Part shown: positions 25,487 to 33,712 of the stretch, one piece after another
How the letters are laid out: each line of letters begins with the position of its first letter
Numbering within the stretch: position 1 is the stretch's first letter
Source: Algoriphagus aquimarinus
Lineage (GTDB): Bacteria; Bacteroidota; Bacteroidia; Cytophagales; Cyclobacteriaceae
NCBI RefSeq assembly: GCF_900112005.1
Contig: NZ_FOKK01000014.1
Coordinates: 1-64,000 of the forward strand
Reading direction: 5' to 3'
DNA length: 64,000 bases
Position numbers and translations under genes: made by a program
Notes under the pieces: generated by a model
What the model was told of the DNA's origin: nothing
Seen by the model: only the letters and a program-made list of their open reading frames with translations
Database searches by the model: none

Positions 25487-25765
25487 TTACTTCAACCTCA
25501 CCTCACTCCCCATCCATGGATGATACGAAGGCCTATATTCGACAAGACCTCGATCAGTTAGTTCGGAAATGCACTTATGGTAGGTGACAATACTTTTTAC
25601 TCCTGAAAGTTTCATGATTTTTCGTCTGGATATCTGAAATGGATTGCAACGTTTTTGTTCTTTCCAGAGTTGTAGCATGGCTAAAAACACGGATACACGA
25701 GTGGGTTGGATGCCTCTTTCTTTTACGATTCTTTCCACATAATATTCCATTCCAAGGGCTGTCAT
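25487..25765 (-). CDS. Small HTH-like protein of the conjugative element
   Basis: The 92-residue product is related to the protein at 26076-26360. Both carry a stretch of the type ISRRKIMKLSGVKSIVTYHKCISELTDRGLVEYRPSYHP, which looks like a winged-helix DNA-binding unit (SGVKSIVTYHKCI as recognition helix, then a wing). They also share the ending in R/S-x-V-x-L. It is the last gene of the cluster before the attachment-type repeats and may control excision or transfer, as small regulators at these ends commonly do. The exact function is unknown. Confidence 0.7.
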   Translation of the reverse strand: MTALGMEYYVERIVKERGIQPTRVSVFLAMLQLWKEQKRCNPFQISRRKIMKLSGVKSIVTYHKCISELTDRGLVEYRPSYHPWMGSEVRLK

Positions 25766-25776
25766 AAGTGATGATT

Positions 25777-26034
25777 TTATTGCTTGAAGAGTGATTTCAA
25801 CTCTTCAGATTTGTAGTAATAAAGGCCTGAGATTTTAACAGGGTGCACGACTCCCCGAATCCGTAAATTCTGCAAAGCTGCGTCTGAAATACTGAGCATC
25901 TTTTTTACATCCCGGCTCCTTAGCCATTCCTTTTCGTCTGGTTTTGTTTCAGTTGGTACTTCCAGCAATTTTTTGAGATCCGCAAACAGCTGAAATCGTA
26001 AGGTTTCCAAATCTTCTTTAGTGATCGTTTCCAT
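25777..26034 (-). CDS. Excisionase-like helix-turn-helix protein
   Basis: The 85-residue protein has a charged N-terminal helix and then EWLRSRDVKKMLSISDAALQNLRIRGVVHPVKISGLYYYKSEELKSLF. This is the MerR/excisionase-type HTH (HTH_17) found in Bacteroidota mobile elements, where it takes part in excision and regulation. It lies 11 bp upstream of the 92-residue gene and between the two paralogous winged-helix genes. Confidence 0.85.
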   Translation of the reverse strand: METITKEDLETLRFQLFADLKKLLEVPTETKPDEKEWLRSRDVKKMLSISDAALQNLRIRGVVHPVKISGLYYYKSEELKSLFKQ

Positions 26035-26075
26035 GGTCTTAGAATTGACATTGAATTGACTTAGGCTTGGTTTCT

Positions 26076-26360
26076 TTAAGGTTCTTTAGCTAATGCGACC
26101 CGACTTTGACTCATCCGGTTGAACGTTGGCAGGTAGCATATGTAGCCATATTCATGGAGTTGCCGGATGATTTTAAAGTAGGTGGCTGTGCTGGATATCT
26201 TAGCAGCTTTCATAAGCTTTTTCCTTTTTATAGGGAAAGGTTCAATACCTCCATATTCTTCACGTGCATGAAGCAGCACGGAGAAAACCCCGATATGGGA
26301 AAGGCTGATCCTTGGATCTTTATCAATCCCGGACATAAAGTTCTCCAATGCTTCTTTCAT
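26076..26360 (-). CDS. Small winged-helix-like protein, paralogue of the 92-residue protein
   Basis: The 94-residue product shares FPIKRKKLMKAAKISSTATYFKIIRQLHEYGYICYLPTFN with the corresponding region at 25487-25765, so both have the same fold and probably arose by duplication. N-terminal residues (GIDKDPRISLSHIGVFSVLLHAREEYGG) match the VSVFLAMLQLWKEQK helix of its paralogue. It is encoded in the same orientation as the tra genes and may be part of the same transcript. The target is unknown. Confidence 0.7.
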   Translation of the reverse strand: MKEALENFMSGIDKDPRISLSHIGVFSVLLHAREEYGGIEPFPIKRKKLMKAAKISSTATYFKIIRQLHEYGYICYLPTFNRMSQSRVALAKEP

Positions 26361-26473
26361 CTGTACATGATTTTTTTTTAATTGGTCAGATGGAATCTCG
26401 CATGCTAAGTAATCATTTTAGTGTGCAACGATCTCTGTCATGCTCGATTTCATCTGCTCCATACGTAGAGTAT

Positions 26474-27253
26474 CTAACCAGCTATTCCTGCGCTTTTCCT
26501 TTTTCGTGTCTTCTTCGTGGGACTCTCATCCGATTCTTCCTTGACTTCCTGCTTTTTGGATTTGGTTTGTGATTCACTTTTTCCTTCCCGCTGAGTTTCT
26601 GCAGTGCGTACCTGATTGGCATCGTAGGTGTTTACATTTTTGAACTGTGGGCTGGCTTCTACAAAGCGCTTTTGTTCACCCTCACTGCCGGTAAAAGTTA
26701 CAGATTGACGGTTTCCCTTTTTTAAGGAATCCATCAGCCTACTTTGATCTTCTGGATTTCCCAGTTCTTTGATGGGGTGTTTCTCCAATGCCTTTTGCAG
26801 GTCAAATCCGTAATTCTCATGAAACTGCTTTAGCTTAAAGTTTCCCTGATTGTCGGTTTCCTTAAAGTCTAACTGAACCCAAGCATTATACTTTTCCTGC
26901 TCCTTATTGACGAGGTCTTTATTTACTGCACGTCCGTCCAACAAATTGTAGCCTTCTTTCAATGTGATGTTGTTGTCTTTACCGATGTAAAACGTCTGAT
27001 TTATGGCGGGTTCATCCTGTCCGGATTTTGTCAGGCTCAGATCGTACTTGTTAAAGAAATACATATCAGTCATTTCGGACTTTCGAAAATGCAGATCCGC
27101 ATTGACGGTATCGCCTCCGAAATTTGCCTGATGATTTAGCGTAAAATTGGATTCTCCCTTGCTGATCTTTTCCTTTAATTGAGGCTCTAACGCTTCGCCG
27201 AATCCAGTGTACTTAACCTGGTTTTTGAGGTAATCGAAATTTTGCTCGTTCAT
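26474..27253 (-). CDS. DUF3945-like conjugative-element protein
   Basis: The 259-residue soluble protein contains a region with NFGGDTVNADLHFRKSEMTDMYFFNKYDL, then FYIGKDNNITLKEGYNLLDGRAVNKDL and a KLKQFHENYGFDLQKAL block. This pattern recurs in proteins of Bacteroidota conjugative transposons (DUF3945-type). The last 60 residues are strongly charged (SESQTKSKKQEVKEESDESPTKK) and end in KKTRKRKSAG, so they may bind nucleic acid. It follows traN by 64 bp in the same direction. The molecular role is not known. Confidence 0.75.
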   Translation of the reverse strand: MNEQNFDYLKNQVKYTGFGEALEPQLKEKISKGESNFTLNHQANFGGDTVNADLHFRKSEMTDMYFFNKYDLSLTKSGQDEPAINQTFYIGKDNNITLKEGYNLLDGRAVNKDLVNKEQEKYNAWVQLDFKETDNQGNFKLKQFHENYGFDLQKALEKHPIKELGNPEDQSRLMDSLKKGNRQSVTFTGSEGEQKRFVEASPQFKNVNTYDANQVRTAETQREGKSESQTKSKKQEVKEESDESPTKKTRKRKSAGIAG

Positions 27254-27317
27254 GATCTATATTGTTTGTGGTTAACTGATAAAGATTTGCTGTTTGATGG
27301 TCTGTAGGTAAAGTATG

Positions 27318-28175
27318 TTACTCTACCACAGCTGCCTGAATGATGTGGTGGTTTTTGACTTTGACTTTTAGATTTCTACCTCCATTTTGTTCCATTAATT
27401 CAATGCCTAAATGCTTCTGATCTGGAATAGTGAACTTGGCTAGTGCTACAACTATAGTCTGGGTAGACTGCGCAGGGATTTGGTCTGTATTGCCAAGTAT
27501 TTGAATGGGAATTTGCTCCAGTTCCTGTACTGCTGTCCGCTTGCCTTTTCTGTTGTCCCGGATAAAAAAACGGAACTGTTCCACATCGTATTTGATATTG
27601 GTTTGGTTCTCCAGCTTGATCTGAAAATAAAGTAGGTCTTCTTCGATGTAGATTCCGGTCAGACTTAAGCCAGTCTTGTATTTCCGTTGTCTGATTGGCT
27701 TAATTCGCCTGTTTTTTACAGCTACTTTTTGAGCGGTTTCTAAAACGGCCACCTCATTGGACGTTCCTTTTGGGAATTCAACTGGCGGGTTTATTGACCC
27801 CGGTTGGATAGTCAAATTGAGCTGTTGAGGATCTGCTGAATAACTTACTTTAAAGGAGTAAAACTGTCCATCTGAAGTAATTACAGTTAGGTTGCTATTA
27901 GTAAGTTCGCTGTTTTCTGCCTTAACCTGCAAGATGTTTTCAACGGCATTGGCACGCTGAACCATGATTTCTCGGTTGCCTCGATCCACACTTTTGATGG
28001 CCTGAGGGAAAATCAGGTTCGTGGTTAGTTGCTCACTGATCTGTATCGGTACTGCAGTAATAGCTTTTGTGGTAAATGGTGAGTTTGATTGTGCCAAAAG
28101 ATTCCAGTTGACAATCGAAAGTAGTCCCCCTAGTGCTATCGTGAGTGTACATTTAATTAGTTTATTGCTATTCAT
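27318..28175 (-). CDS. traN: Conjugative transposon protein TraN (DUF4138)
   Basis: The 285-residue exported protein (signal peptide ending near LLAQS) shows the TraN pattern. It opens with VPIQISEQLTTNLIFPQAIKSVDRGNREIMV, resembling the first strand set of VirB9-like outer-core proteins, and ends with a second beta domain from about residue 160. It would form part of the outer-membrane side of the mating channel with TraM. It lies 11 bp downstream of traM on the - strand. Confidence 0.9.
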   Translation of the reverse strand: MNSNKLIKCTLTIALGGLLSIVNWNLLAQSNSPFTTKAITAVPIQISEQLTTNLIFPQAIKSVDRGNREIMVQRANAVENILQVKAENSELTNSNLTVITSDGQFYSFKVSYSADPQQLNLTIQPGSINPPVEFPKGTSNEVAVLETAQKVAVKNRRIKPIRQRKYKTGLSLTGIYIEEDLLYFQIKLENQTNIKYDVEQFRFFIRDNRKGKRTAVQELEQIPIQILGNTDQIPAQSTQTIVVALAKFTIPDQKHLGIELMEQNGGRNLKVKVKNHHIIQAAVVE

Positions 28176-28186
28176 CGGATTGGATT

Positions 28187-29494
28187 TTAAAAGGTAGACT
28201 TGCTTTTTTCATCGCTGAGCCAGATCTGATAACCTGCTTTAAGCGTGAACTGAATCAGTTTGGTTTTTTTGCTTAAGAAGCTTTTTGCCGTTTCTATTCC
28301 CGCACTTGCAGCCTGGGCTTCCAGTGAGGTATCGAATGTGCTGATCCCAAATCCCTGAATTGCACGATCACTCGATTGTGCAGTCGCTTCCCTCGATAGA
28401 GATCCTGGGATGTAAATGCCTTCCATGCCATCCGCGTCGTGAACTTTCAAAGCCACGGGTAGAATTTTGTCTTGTACCCGGATATGTTGGATGGTAATGT
28501 TTAGACGTTCACCATTGAGTGAAGCGGTGCCATATACCAGCTGATCTTTGGGAATAGTTAGCCCATTGATGCTTGCTGCTTCAGTCAATCTAAGTTTGAC
28601 TGTTGCTCCTGATGTCAGTGTTTGTGTTTCATGTATTACCGCCTTGATTGAGTTTGCCTGCTCATTTATATCGGCCTGACTTTCTAAACCATAGAAGCCA
28701 TTCCTTGAAATAGTAGCTGTGTTCGTTACAAAAGCTTCTTTGCTGGATTCTAAACTCGAAACAGACCCTGATTCTGAAATTGGAACTACGCTAAATGCCT
28801 CGCTTTGCTGGTTGATCTGTTCAGAGCGAATTCTTGCCTGTACCCGTTCTGGATGCTGGATGTCCAGGATCTGTTCGAGTAACATGCTCATTTGCTGCAT
28901 TTCTGGATCTTCTGTTGCATTGCCAGCTTGCATCTGCTGCATCATCTGATCTAGGCGATCCAAATCTGCACTCAGTGTTGGGTCATCTGTTGTTTGATTG
29001 ATTTGGTTTGTATCTAGGTTCTTGTCTTTGACTTCAGGAGTTGGATCTTGAGAAAGTGTTTGGTTGAGTGCTTCCAGTTTTGCCATGATCAGTAGTTCAT
29101 TGGGATCCTGAAATTCAGGCATAGGACTATTGCCGAAACTGCCATACTCTGAGGTTGGGGAATCGGTTAGTTGACTTTCATCATCTGTGCTTTTTTCTGG
29201 ATTAAAAGCCATGCGATAGTACGGGTCATTCTTCACTGCTTGAAGGAATCTAGCGGAGTCTGTTCGGGACTTTTTATAATGGCCAAGCTTGTCGAGTTTT
29301 TGTGTTTTATTGTTTGCTATACCTGGCAGCTCTAAGTTGATTCCGAGTTGCTGGGTTTGTACTGGATCGGTATCTGTCCCGTTTCCACCACCCATAGCCC
29401 AGAAGGTGAGAGTCAAAAACGGAAGTGTGAGGAGTGGGAGCATTAGAAGAAATTTTCGCTTCTGCTGTTGTTTTTGGGATGTTGCGTCAGTCAT
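28187..29494 (-). CDS. traM: Conjugative transposon protein TraM
   Basis: The 435-residue protein has one N-terminal membrane segment (MLPLLTLPFLTLTFWAMGGG, about residues 18-37), a long low-complexity Gln/Asp-rich periplasmic stalk, and a C-terminal domain. The C-terminal part (GATVKLRLTEAASINGLTIPKDQLVYGTASLNGERLNI) resembles VirB10/TrbI beta barrels. TraM spans the envelope in the type IV secretion apparatus. It overlaps the end of traL by eight bases, which indicates tight translational coupling. Confidence 0.92.
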   Translation of the reverse strand: MTDATSQKQQQKRKFLLMLPLLTLPFLTLTFWAMGGGNGTDTDPVQTQQLGINLELPGIANNKTQKLDKLGHYKKSRTDSARFLQAVKNDPYYRMAFNPEKSTDDESQLTDSPTSEYGSFGNSPMPEFQDPNELLIMAKLEALNQTLSQDPTPEVKDKNLDTNQINQTTDDPTLSADLDRLDQMMQQMQAGNATEDPEMQQMSMLLEQILDIQHPERVQARIRSEQINQQSEAFSVVPISESGSVSSLESSKEAFVTNTATISRNGFYGLESQADINEQANSIKAVIHETQTLTSGATVKLRLTEAASINGLTIPKDQLVYGTASLNGERLNITIQHIRVQDKILPVALKVHDADGMEGIYIPGSLSREATAQSSDRAIQGFGISTFDTSLEAQAASAGIETAKSFLSKKTKLIQFTLKAGYQIWLSDEKSKSTF

Positions 29495-29819
29495 GGTTTA
29501 TATTGGTTTGAAGTTTTGGAGATTGACAAAAGAGACTGTCAGTATCGGATTTTGAATTTCCTACATCAGGAAAGTAGGGGAGGTTGGTTGTTGGCAATTG
29601 ATCAGGAAGTGTAGAAATGGAGGAGCCTTTAACGACCAGCAGGTAAGTACTTGCACTTAATGAGCAAATCAGAAAGAGAATAAAGACGAGGTATTTGGCT
29701 TTTTTACTGAGCTGTTCGGTTTTGTGCTGGAGCAGTGCTGCGAACTTTACGGCTTTGAGTTGCTTAAATTCTCGGACTGCTTCAATAAGACTGGGGTAGT
29801 GTAATGGACTTGTTTTCAT
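29487..29819 (-). CDS. Conjugative transposon small membrane protein, TraL position
   Basis: This 110-residue protein has a charged cytoplasmic start and one membrane helix (YLVFILFLICSLSASTYLLVV, about residues 44-64), followed by a short polar tail. The gene sits exactly between traK and traM, where the TraL gene lies in CTnDOT-type clusters, and it overlaps traM by eight bases. Sequence alone would not identify it; position and topology do. Confidence 0.78.
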   Translation of the reverse strand: MKTSPLHYPSLIEAVREFKQLKAVKFAALLQHKTEQLSKKAKYLVFILFLICSLSASTYLLVVKGSSISTLPDQLPTTNLPYFPDVGNSKSDTDSLFCQSPKLQTNINHD

Positions 29820-29821
29820 GG

Positions 29822-30439
29822 CTAGCGGTTTTGGATTTTGATGTCTGTATTTTCCAATGTCTTCCAGCCTTCGATCAGAAAACCGTGAGGATTATTATCA
29901 CTTCGGGAGACCGTACGGAGATAACCTTCGGTGACCAGTCTTCGGGTAACGATGGAGCCTGTTCGGGTCAACTGTTGAGTGCCGTAATAGCGGAAATAGG
30001 ACGGGATTTGCTGAAGATCAATTGACACACTGTCCACGGTGATTTCCTGACTGATATTTCCTGCGATGATGTTAGAGTAGTAATTGTTTTCCGTCAGGTT
30101 ATCGTATTGTCGCTTTGCAGAAGCATCTGCCAGATAGAGCGCTTTGCCGGTATTGGCGATAATGACTTTTTCATCAGGATCGAGCGTAAAGAAATACCTA
30201 TGAAAAGTGGAGATATGATCCTTCGCCTCTACTAGAATATTATCCCTGCGGTCTGTGGCAAAAGCTTCCAATGCCTTTCCATTTGCCAGAATGTAGACTT
30301 TTTGCTGAAGCGATGCGGTCAATTGCTGACTCTTGTAGAGGGTGAATCCTGAAAAGAGCAGGCAGCCGATGATTATCGACAGTGTGAACATTCGTATTTG
30401 TCGAAAGGCTGTATCGATATTTTTTGGTTTGCTGAACAT
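29822..30439 (-). CDS. traK: Conjugative transposon protein TraK
   Basis: The 205-residue product opens FSKPKNIDTAFRQIRMFTLSIIIGCLLFSGFTLYKSQQL, with a membrane helix at about residues 17-36. It continues as a periplasmic domain (AKDHISTFHRYFFTLDPDE, LTENNYYSNIIAGNISQEI), typical of TraK, the VirB8-like assembly factor of Bacteroides-type transfer systems. It is two bases upstream of the traL-position gene and 11 bp downstream of traJ. Confidence 0.93.
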   Translation of the reverse strand: MFSKPKNIDTAFRQIRMFTLSIIIGCLLFSGFTLYKSQQLTASLQQKVYILANGKALEAFATDRRDNILVEAKDHISTFHRYFFTLDPDEKVIIANTGKALYLADASAKRQYDNLTENNYYSNIIAGNISQEITVDSVSIDLQQIPSYFRYYGTQQLTRTGSIVTRRLVTEGYLRTVSRSDNNPHGFLIEGWKTLENTDIKIQNR

Positions 30440-30450
30440 GTGCTGTAGGA

Positions 30451-31671
30451 TTATGAGTTGCCTTTGAGTTTACCGGATTGATAGTCACTGCCCTCCTTGA
30501 AATACCCAGAGGAGGTGCCATGGGAAGCCATGGATTGCCTAATGCTTGATGCTTTGTCTCCAAAATAATCTGCTGCCATTCCGGCTCCTTTTCCAGCCAG
30601 TACAGCACCAGTTCCTGCCGCCGATACTGAGGTAGTGGCGCTTTTGGTAAAAAATCCGGTCACTTTATGCGGAAGTGCTCCACCCGAAGCAGCATGGACA
30701 ATGTAGTTTGCCACGGAAGGGACCGAGAAATACCCGATGATACCGATGACCAAAAAGATCAGGTATCCTGTATCGGTGGCAGAAAAAAAGGTATCCCCGG
30801 TGTTTTCGATTTGTCCTATGTCCAGTACCAGCATTTTCTCCTGAATGGTACTGATGATGGCCCCGAAGATATTGGCCACAGGAAGCCAGAGGTAAATATT
30901 GATGTAACGGGCCAACCAGACAGTGAGTGTATGTTGGAATCCGTCAAAGACGGATAATCCAAACACAAGTGGGCCAAGAATGGAAAGGACAACCAGCTGG
31001 AAAGTTCGTAGTGTATTTATGCAGAGCGATGCTGCTTCAAAGAGTAACTGTAATATTTCAGCGAGGGCCTGTTTGATCCAGTGTTTGAAATTGAAACTCC
31101 ATTTTGCCCCTTCAAATTCTAAAGTGCTGCTGAAGGATTCCCACCAGGACTTTCCTGAATCTTCACTCTCTTCCGGTATTCCTTCTGTGTATTTGAGCCA
31201 TTTTCCGTAATCTCCCTCATGGTGGTTATTGCGGAACATCACTCCCTGAATTGTTCCTTTGACCAATTCTTCCTTGTGCCTTATCAGATTCTCGATTGCC
31301 ATATTTGAGTTGTCCATCATGGAAGCTGTGGCGTTGACAGTTGGGTTCATCACTCCATTGATCAGGGAAAGGACGGATGGGAACAATAGGATACAAAAGC
31401 CGATGACAAAGGGGCGTAACAAGGGATAGAAATCTATGGGTTCAGCATTTGCTATGGATCGCCAAACTCTGGAGGCTATATACCATAAAGCTCCAAAGGC
31501 AGCAATTCCCTGTGCCACGCTGATCAATTGACTGCATAGTGGCATCATCTCAGAATAAAGCTCTTCCAAAACACCATGGAGTCCTCTGTCATAGCCCACC
31601 TGGGCTCGGGCACTTAGTGGTAGAAGGATGGAGAGTAAAATGACAGCTACCGATTTAAGAAATGCTTTCAT
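30451..31671 (-). CDS. traJ: Conjugative transposon protein TraJ
   Basis: The 406-residue polytopic protein has a signal sequence and about six membrane segments, including LIFLVIGIIGYFSVPSVANYIV followed by HAASGGALPHKV. It resembles VirB6/TrbL-like inner-membrane channel parts of type IV secretion systems. The glycine/serine-rich tail (VSAAGTGAVLAGKGAG) is typical of TraJ. It lies upstream of traK in the canonical order J-K-L-M-N. Confidence 0.92.
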   Translation of the reverse strand: MKAFLKSVAVILLSILLPLSARAQVGYDRGLHGVLEELYSEMMPLCSQLISVAQGIAAFGALWYIASRVWRSIANAEPIDFYPLLRPFVIGFCILLFPSVLSLINGVMNPTVNATASMMDNSNMAIENLIRHKEELVKGTIQGVMFRNNHHEGDYGKWLKYTEGIPEESEDSGKSWWESFSSTLEFEGAKWSFNFKHWIKQALAEILQLLFEAASLCINTLRTFQLVVLSILGPLVFGLSVFDGFQHTLTVWLARYINIYLWLPVANIFGAIISTIQEKMLVLDIGQIENTGDTFFSATDTGYLIFLVIGIIGYFSVPSVANYIVHAASGGALPHKVTGFFTKSATTSVSAAGTGAVLAGKGAGMAADYFGDKASSIRQSMASHGTSSGYFKEGSDYQSGKLKGNS

Positions 31672-31700
31672 GGTGATGGTTGAGCTTAGTGGTCTATTTA

Positions 31701-32324
31701 TTAATAGAGGTTTCTGATCCCATTCAATTCCTGATTTGCTTTGAATCGGCTAATTGCCAGAACCTGGGTCTCCTGATTGAATGCAGTTAGGAAAATCAGC
31801 TTGTCCTGCATGTCCCTATGAATCTGATCGATGGCTGCCAACCGTTCCTCATCTGACATTCTCAGGCTGTTTGTTGTTAAGACCAAGGTCAATTCATCGA
31901 GTTGCTGTAGACTTTGCTTGAAGAGATTGCTATAGACTGATGAGAGGTATGAGATTTCGTTGCTCGTGAACTGACGGGAGCTTTTGAGTCTTGAAAAGGC
32001 CGACTTATAATCGTTCACTAGCTTGATTTGAAAGCGGATGATTTCAGCGACTTTGTAATAGTTTTTTACCGTTGGGTTTACTTGCAGCAAGCCATCCAGG
32101 AATACTTCATGGATTGTAAAATTTCCCGATGCGATAGTTGAAATCTGTGAATAACCAGAGCTCAGGGTGGTGTAACCTTTTTCCAGATCGGTGAGGATTT
32201 GCTTGAGCTGACTTAGCTTGGTGACATTCAGCAGTAACTGAGCTATTTCGTCTGCCTGAGCGGCCGCTGGCTGAAGGTTTAGCGTGAAAATGATGGGGAA
32301 TAGTAGAATCAGTAATTTTTTCAT
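31701..32324 (-). CDS. TraI-like exported protein, third of three paralogues
   Basis: The 207-residue protein has a signal peptide (ends near AAAQA) and an all-helical body. The region LRMSDEERLAAIDQIHRDMQDKLIFLTAFNQETQVLAISRFKANQELNGIRNLY matches the other two paralogues at 32337-32984 and 32997-33701. All share a (L/S)-x-(M/L)-S-D-x-E-R block and end with a similar helix. In Bacteroidota transfer clusters one or two such genes follow traG. It lies 30 bp upstream of traJ in transcription order. Confidence 0.82.
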   Translation of the reverse strand: MKKLLILLFPIIFTLNLQPAAAQADEIAQLLLNVTKLSQLKQILTDLEKGYTTLSSGYSQISTIASGNFTIHEVFLDGLLQVNPTVKNYYKVAEIIRFQIKLVNDYKSAFSRLKSSRQFTSNEISYLSSVYSNLFKQSLQQLDELTLVLTTNSLRMSDEERLAAIDQIHRDMQDKLIFLTAFNQETQVLAISRFKANQELNGIRNLY

Positions 32325-32336
32325 GGTTGAGTAGAG

Positions 32337-32984
32337 TTAGAGCCGATCAAGGGTATGATAGATTCGTACTTGGCCAATTGCGTTTGATTCCTGTTCACTA
32401 TGGATGGATAATTGAATGGCTTCCTGCCCAAATCGGACTGTATAGGAATAGATGCTTTGCATGTGCAGGTGGATTTGTTCTAGTCTTTTGATGCGTTCAG
32501 AATCAGACAGGCTGAGTGAGCCGTTTTGCAAAAGGGTTTGTAGCTCACTTAATAGTTGAGCAGTTTCTTTTTGAATGTTTAAAAAGACATGACTGACCAC
32601 ACTTTCTTCAGAAACATTGAGCTGATTTTGGGATCTAAGTTGCTTTTGGGATTGTGTTGAAACCTGTTGGATGTTTTCAGCGAGTGCAAGGAGTTGCTGG
32701 GTAACCGAATGGTTTTTTAATTCCGGGTTTAGATTCGAAAAAGATTGGAAATGATCCTTGTGTTGGGAGTAATCACCGCTTTTAATGGTATGGATCAGGC
32801 CGAGTCCTTGCTGGCTAACTTCATAGCCTTTTTTAAGTACAGTGCTATAGGCTTGCAATGCGATGATCTGCTCGGCCAGATACTTTTTTTTGGTTTGCTT
32901 TTGTTGAAACCATTCCTGATAGTTCTGTGCTGTTACAGGCAATGCCGCAGAGATGAGGTATAGAAGAATAAGTAACTTTTTCAT
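32337..32984 (-). CDS. TraI-like exported protein, second of three paralogues
   Basis: The 215-residue protein has a signal peptide (LPVTAQ) and long glutamine-rich helices. Its LSLSDSERIKRLEQIHLHMQSIYSYTVRFGQEAIQLSIHSEQESNAIGQVRIYHTL block aligns with both neighbours, but this copy is the most diverged and lacks the final RNLY/RLYG motif. It starts 12 bases after the first copy. It may be a duplicate that has taken a special role, or one on the way to loss. Confidence 0.8.
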   Translation of the reverse strand: MKKLLILLYLISAALPVTAQNYQEWFQQKQTKKKYLAEQIIALQAYSTVLKKGYEVSQQGLGLIHTIKSGDYSQHKDHFQSFSNLNPELKNHSVTQQLLALAENIQQVSTQSQKQLRSQNQLNVSEESVVSHVFLNIQKETAQLLSELQTLLQNGSLSLSDSERIKRLEQIHLHMQSIYSYTVRFGQEAIQLSIHSEQESNAIGQVRIYHTLDRL

Positions 32985-32996
32985 TGTTCTAGTGGG

Positions 32997-33701
32997 TTAG
33001 GGATGGATTCCATAGAGTCGCTGGATGCGTGAAATCTCGCTGTTGCTTCTAGCGCGTTGCAGGCTCAGCTGTCCGTTGCTGCGGTTAAATGAGAGCAAGT
33101 CTTGGTAGTTTTGATCTACTCGTAGTGCAGTTTCATTCAGTAGGGTCAGTCTTTCCCCGTCACTCATTTTTAGCGTAAAGGATTTGATCAGAAGTGCCAG
33201 CTGATCCAGGTTTTCTACCGTAGCTCCCAGAATTCCAGAGTACACCTGGCCCATGTACTCTTTTTCTAGAGTGGTGAAATGGTCATCCTGCTGGATAATT
33301 GCCCATACTTTTTTGTATTCAGTGACAATCAGTGTTTGTTTTTGGGTAATGTCACGCACCCGCTGGTAGCTGGAAATAGCTGACTTGACCTGTTGGAGTT
33401 CATCGAAATATTTTGCGTACAGTTCGCGTTGCTTTTCTGTCCAACTGGAGATCTCATCCAACTTGAGTTTGGACATGGTGTTTTCCAATACTTTTTGGGC
33501 GTTCTGTAGCCAGATGACTTTATTTTGCTGTCTCTGGATTTGAAGATCTACTGCAACGATGACTTTCTTAACCGCTGCCCTGATGATCTCCACAATTGGA
33601 ATTATTGCTGCCGCCTGGGTGCGTTGAGGCGGAAGAGTGAATGCAACGCAGAGTAGCGTGAGCAGGGCAATTCGGCGGATGTTTTTATGGGAGTTTATCA
33701 T
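32997..33701 (-). CDS. TraI-like exported protein, first of three paralogues
   Basis: The 234-residue product carries a signal peptide (ends near RTQAA), then IIPIVEIIRAAVKKVIVAVDLQIQRQQNKVIWLQNAQKVLEN, the block by which TraI proteins of Bacteroidota conjugative transposons are recognised. LKMSDGERLTLLNETALRVDQNYQDLL and the final RIQRLYG follow. It is the closest to canonical TraI of the three. It starts 12 bp downstream of traG. Confidence 0.88.
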   Translation of the reverse strand: MINSHKNIRRIALLTLLCVAFTLPPQRTQAAAIIPIVEIIRAAVKKVIVAVDLQIQRQQNKVIWLQNAQKVLENTMSKLKLDEISSWTEKQRELYAKYFDELQQVKSAISSYQRVRDITQKQTLIVTEYKKVWAIIQQDDHFTTLEKEYMGQVYSGILGATVENLDQLALLIKSFTLKMSDGERLTLLNETALRVDQNYQDLLSFNRSNGQLSLQRARSNSEISRIQRLYGIHP

Positions 33702-33712
33702 GGCTTCGATAG

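Noticed and set aside
28719-28949. Forward ORF inside traM
   Set aside because: It is a Cys/Ile-rich shadow of the traM coding strand with no own features.
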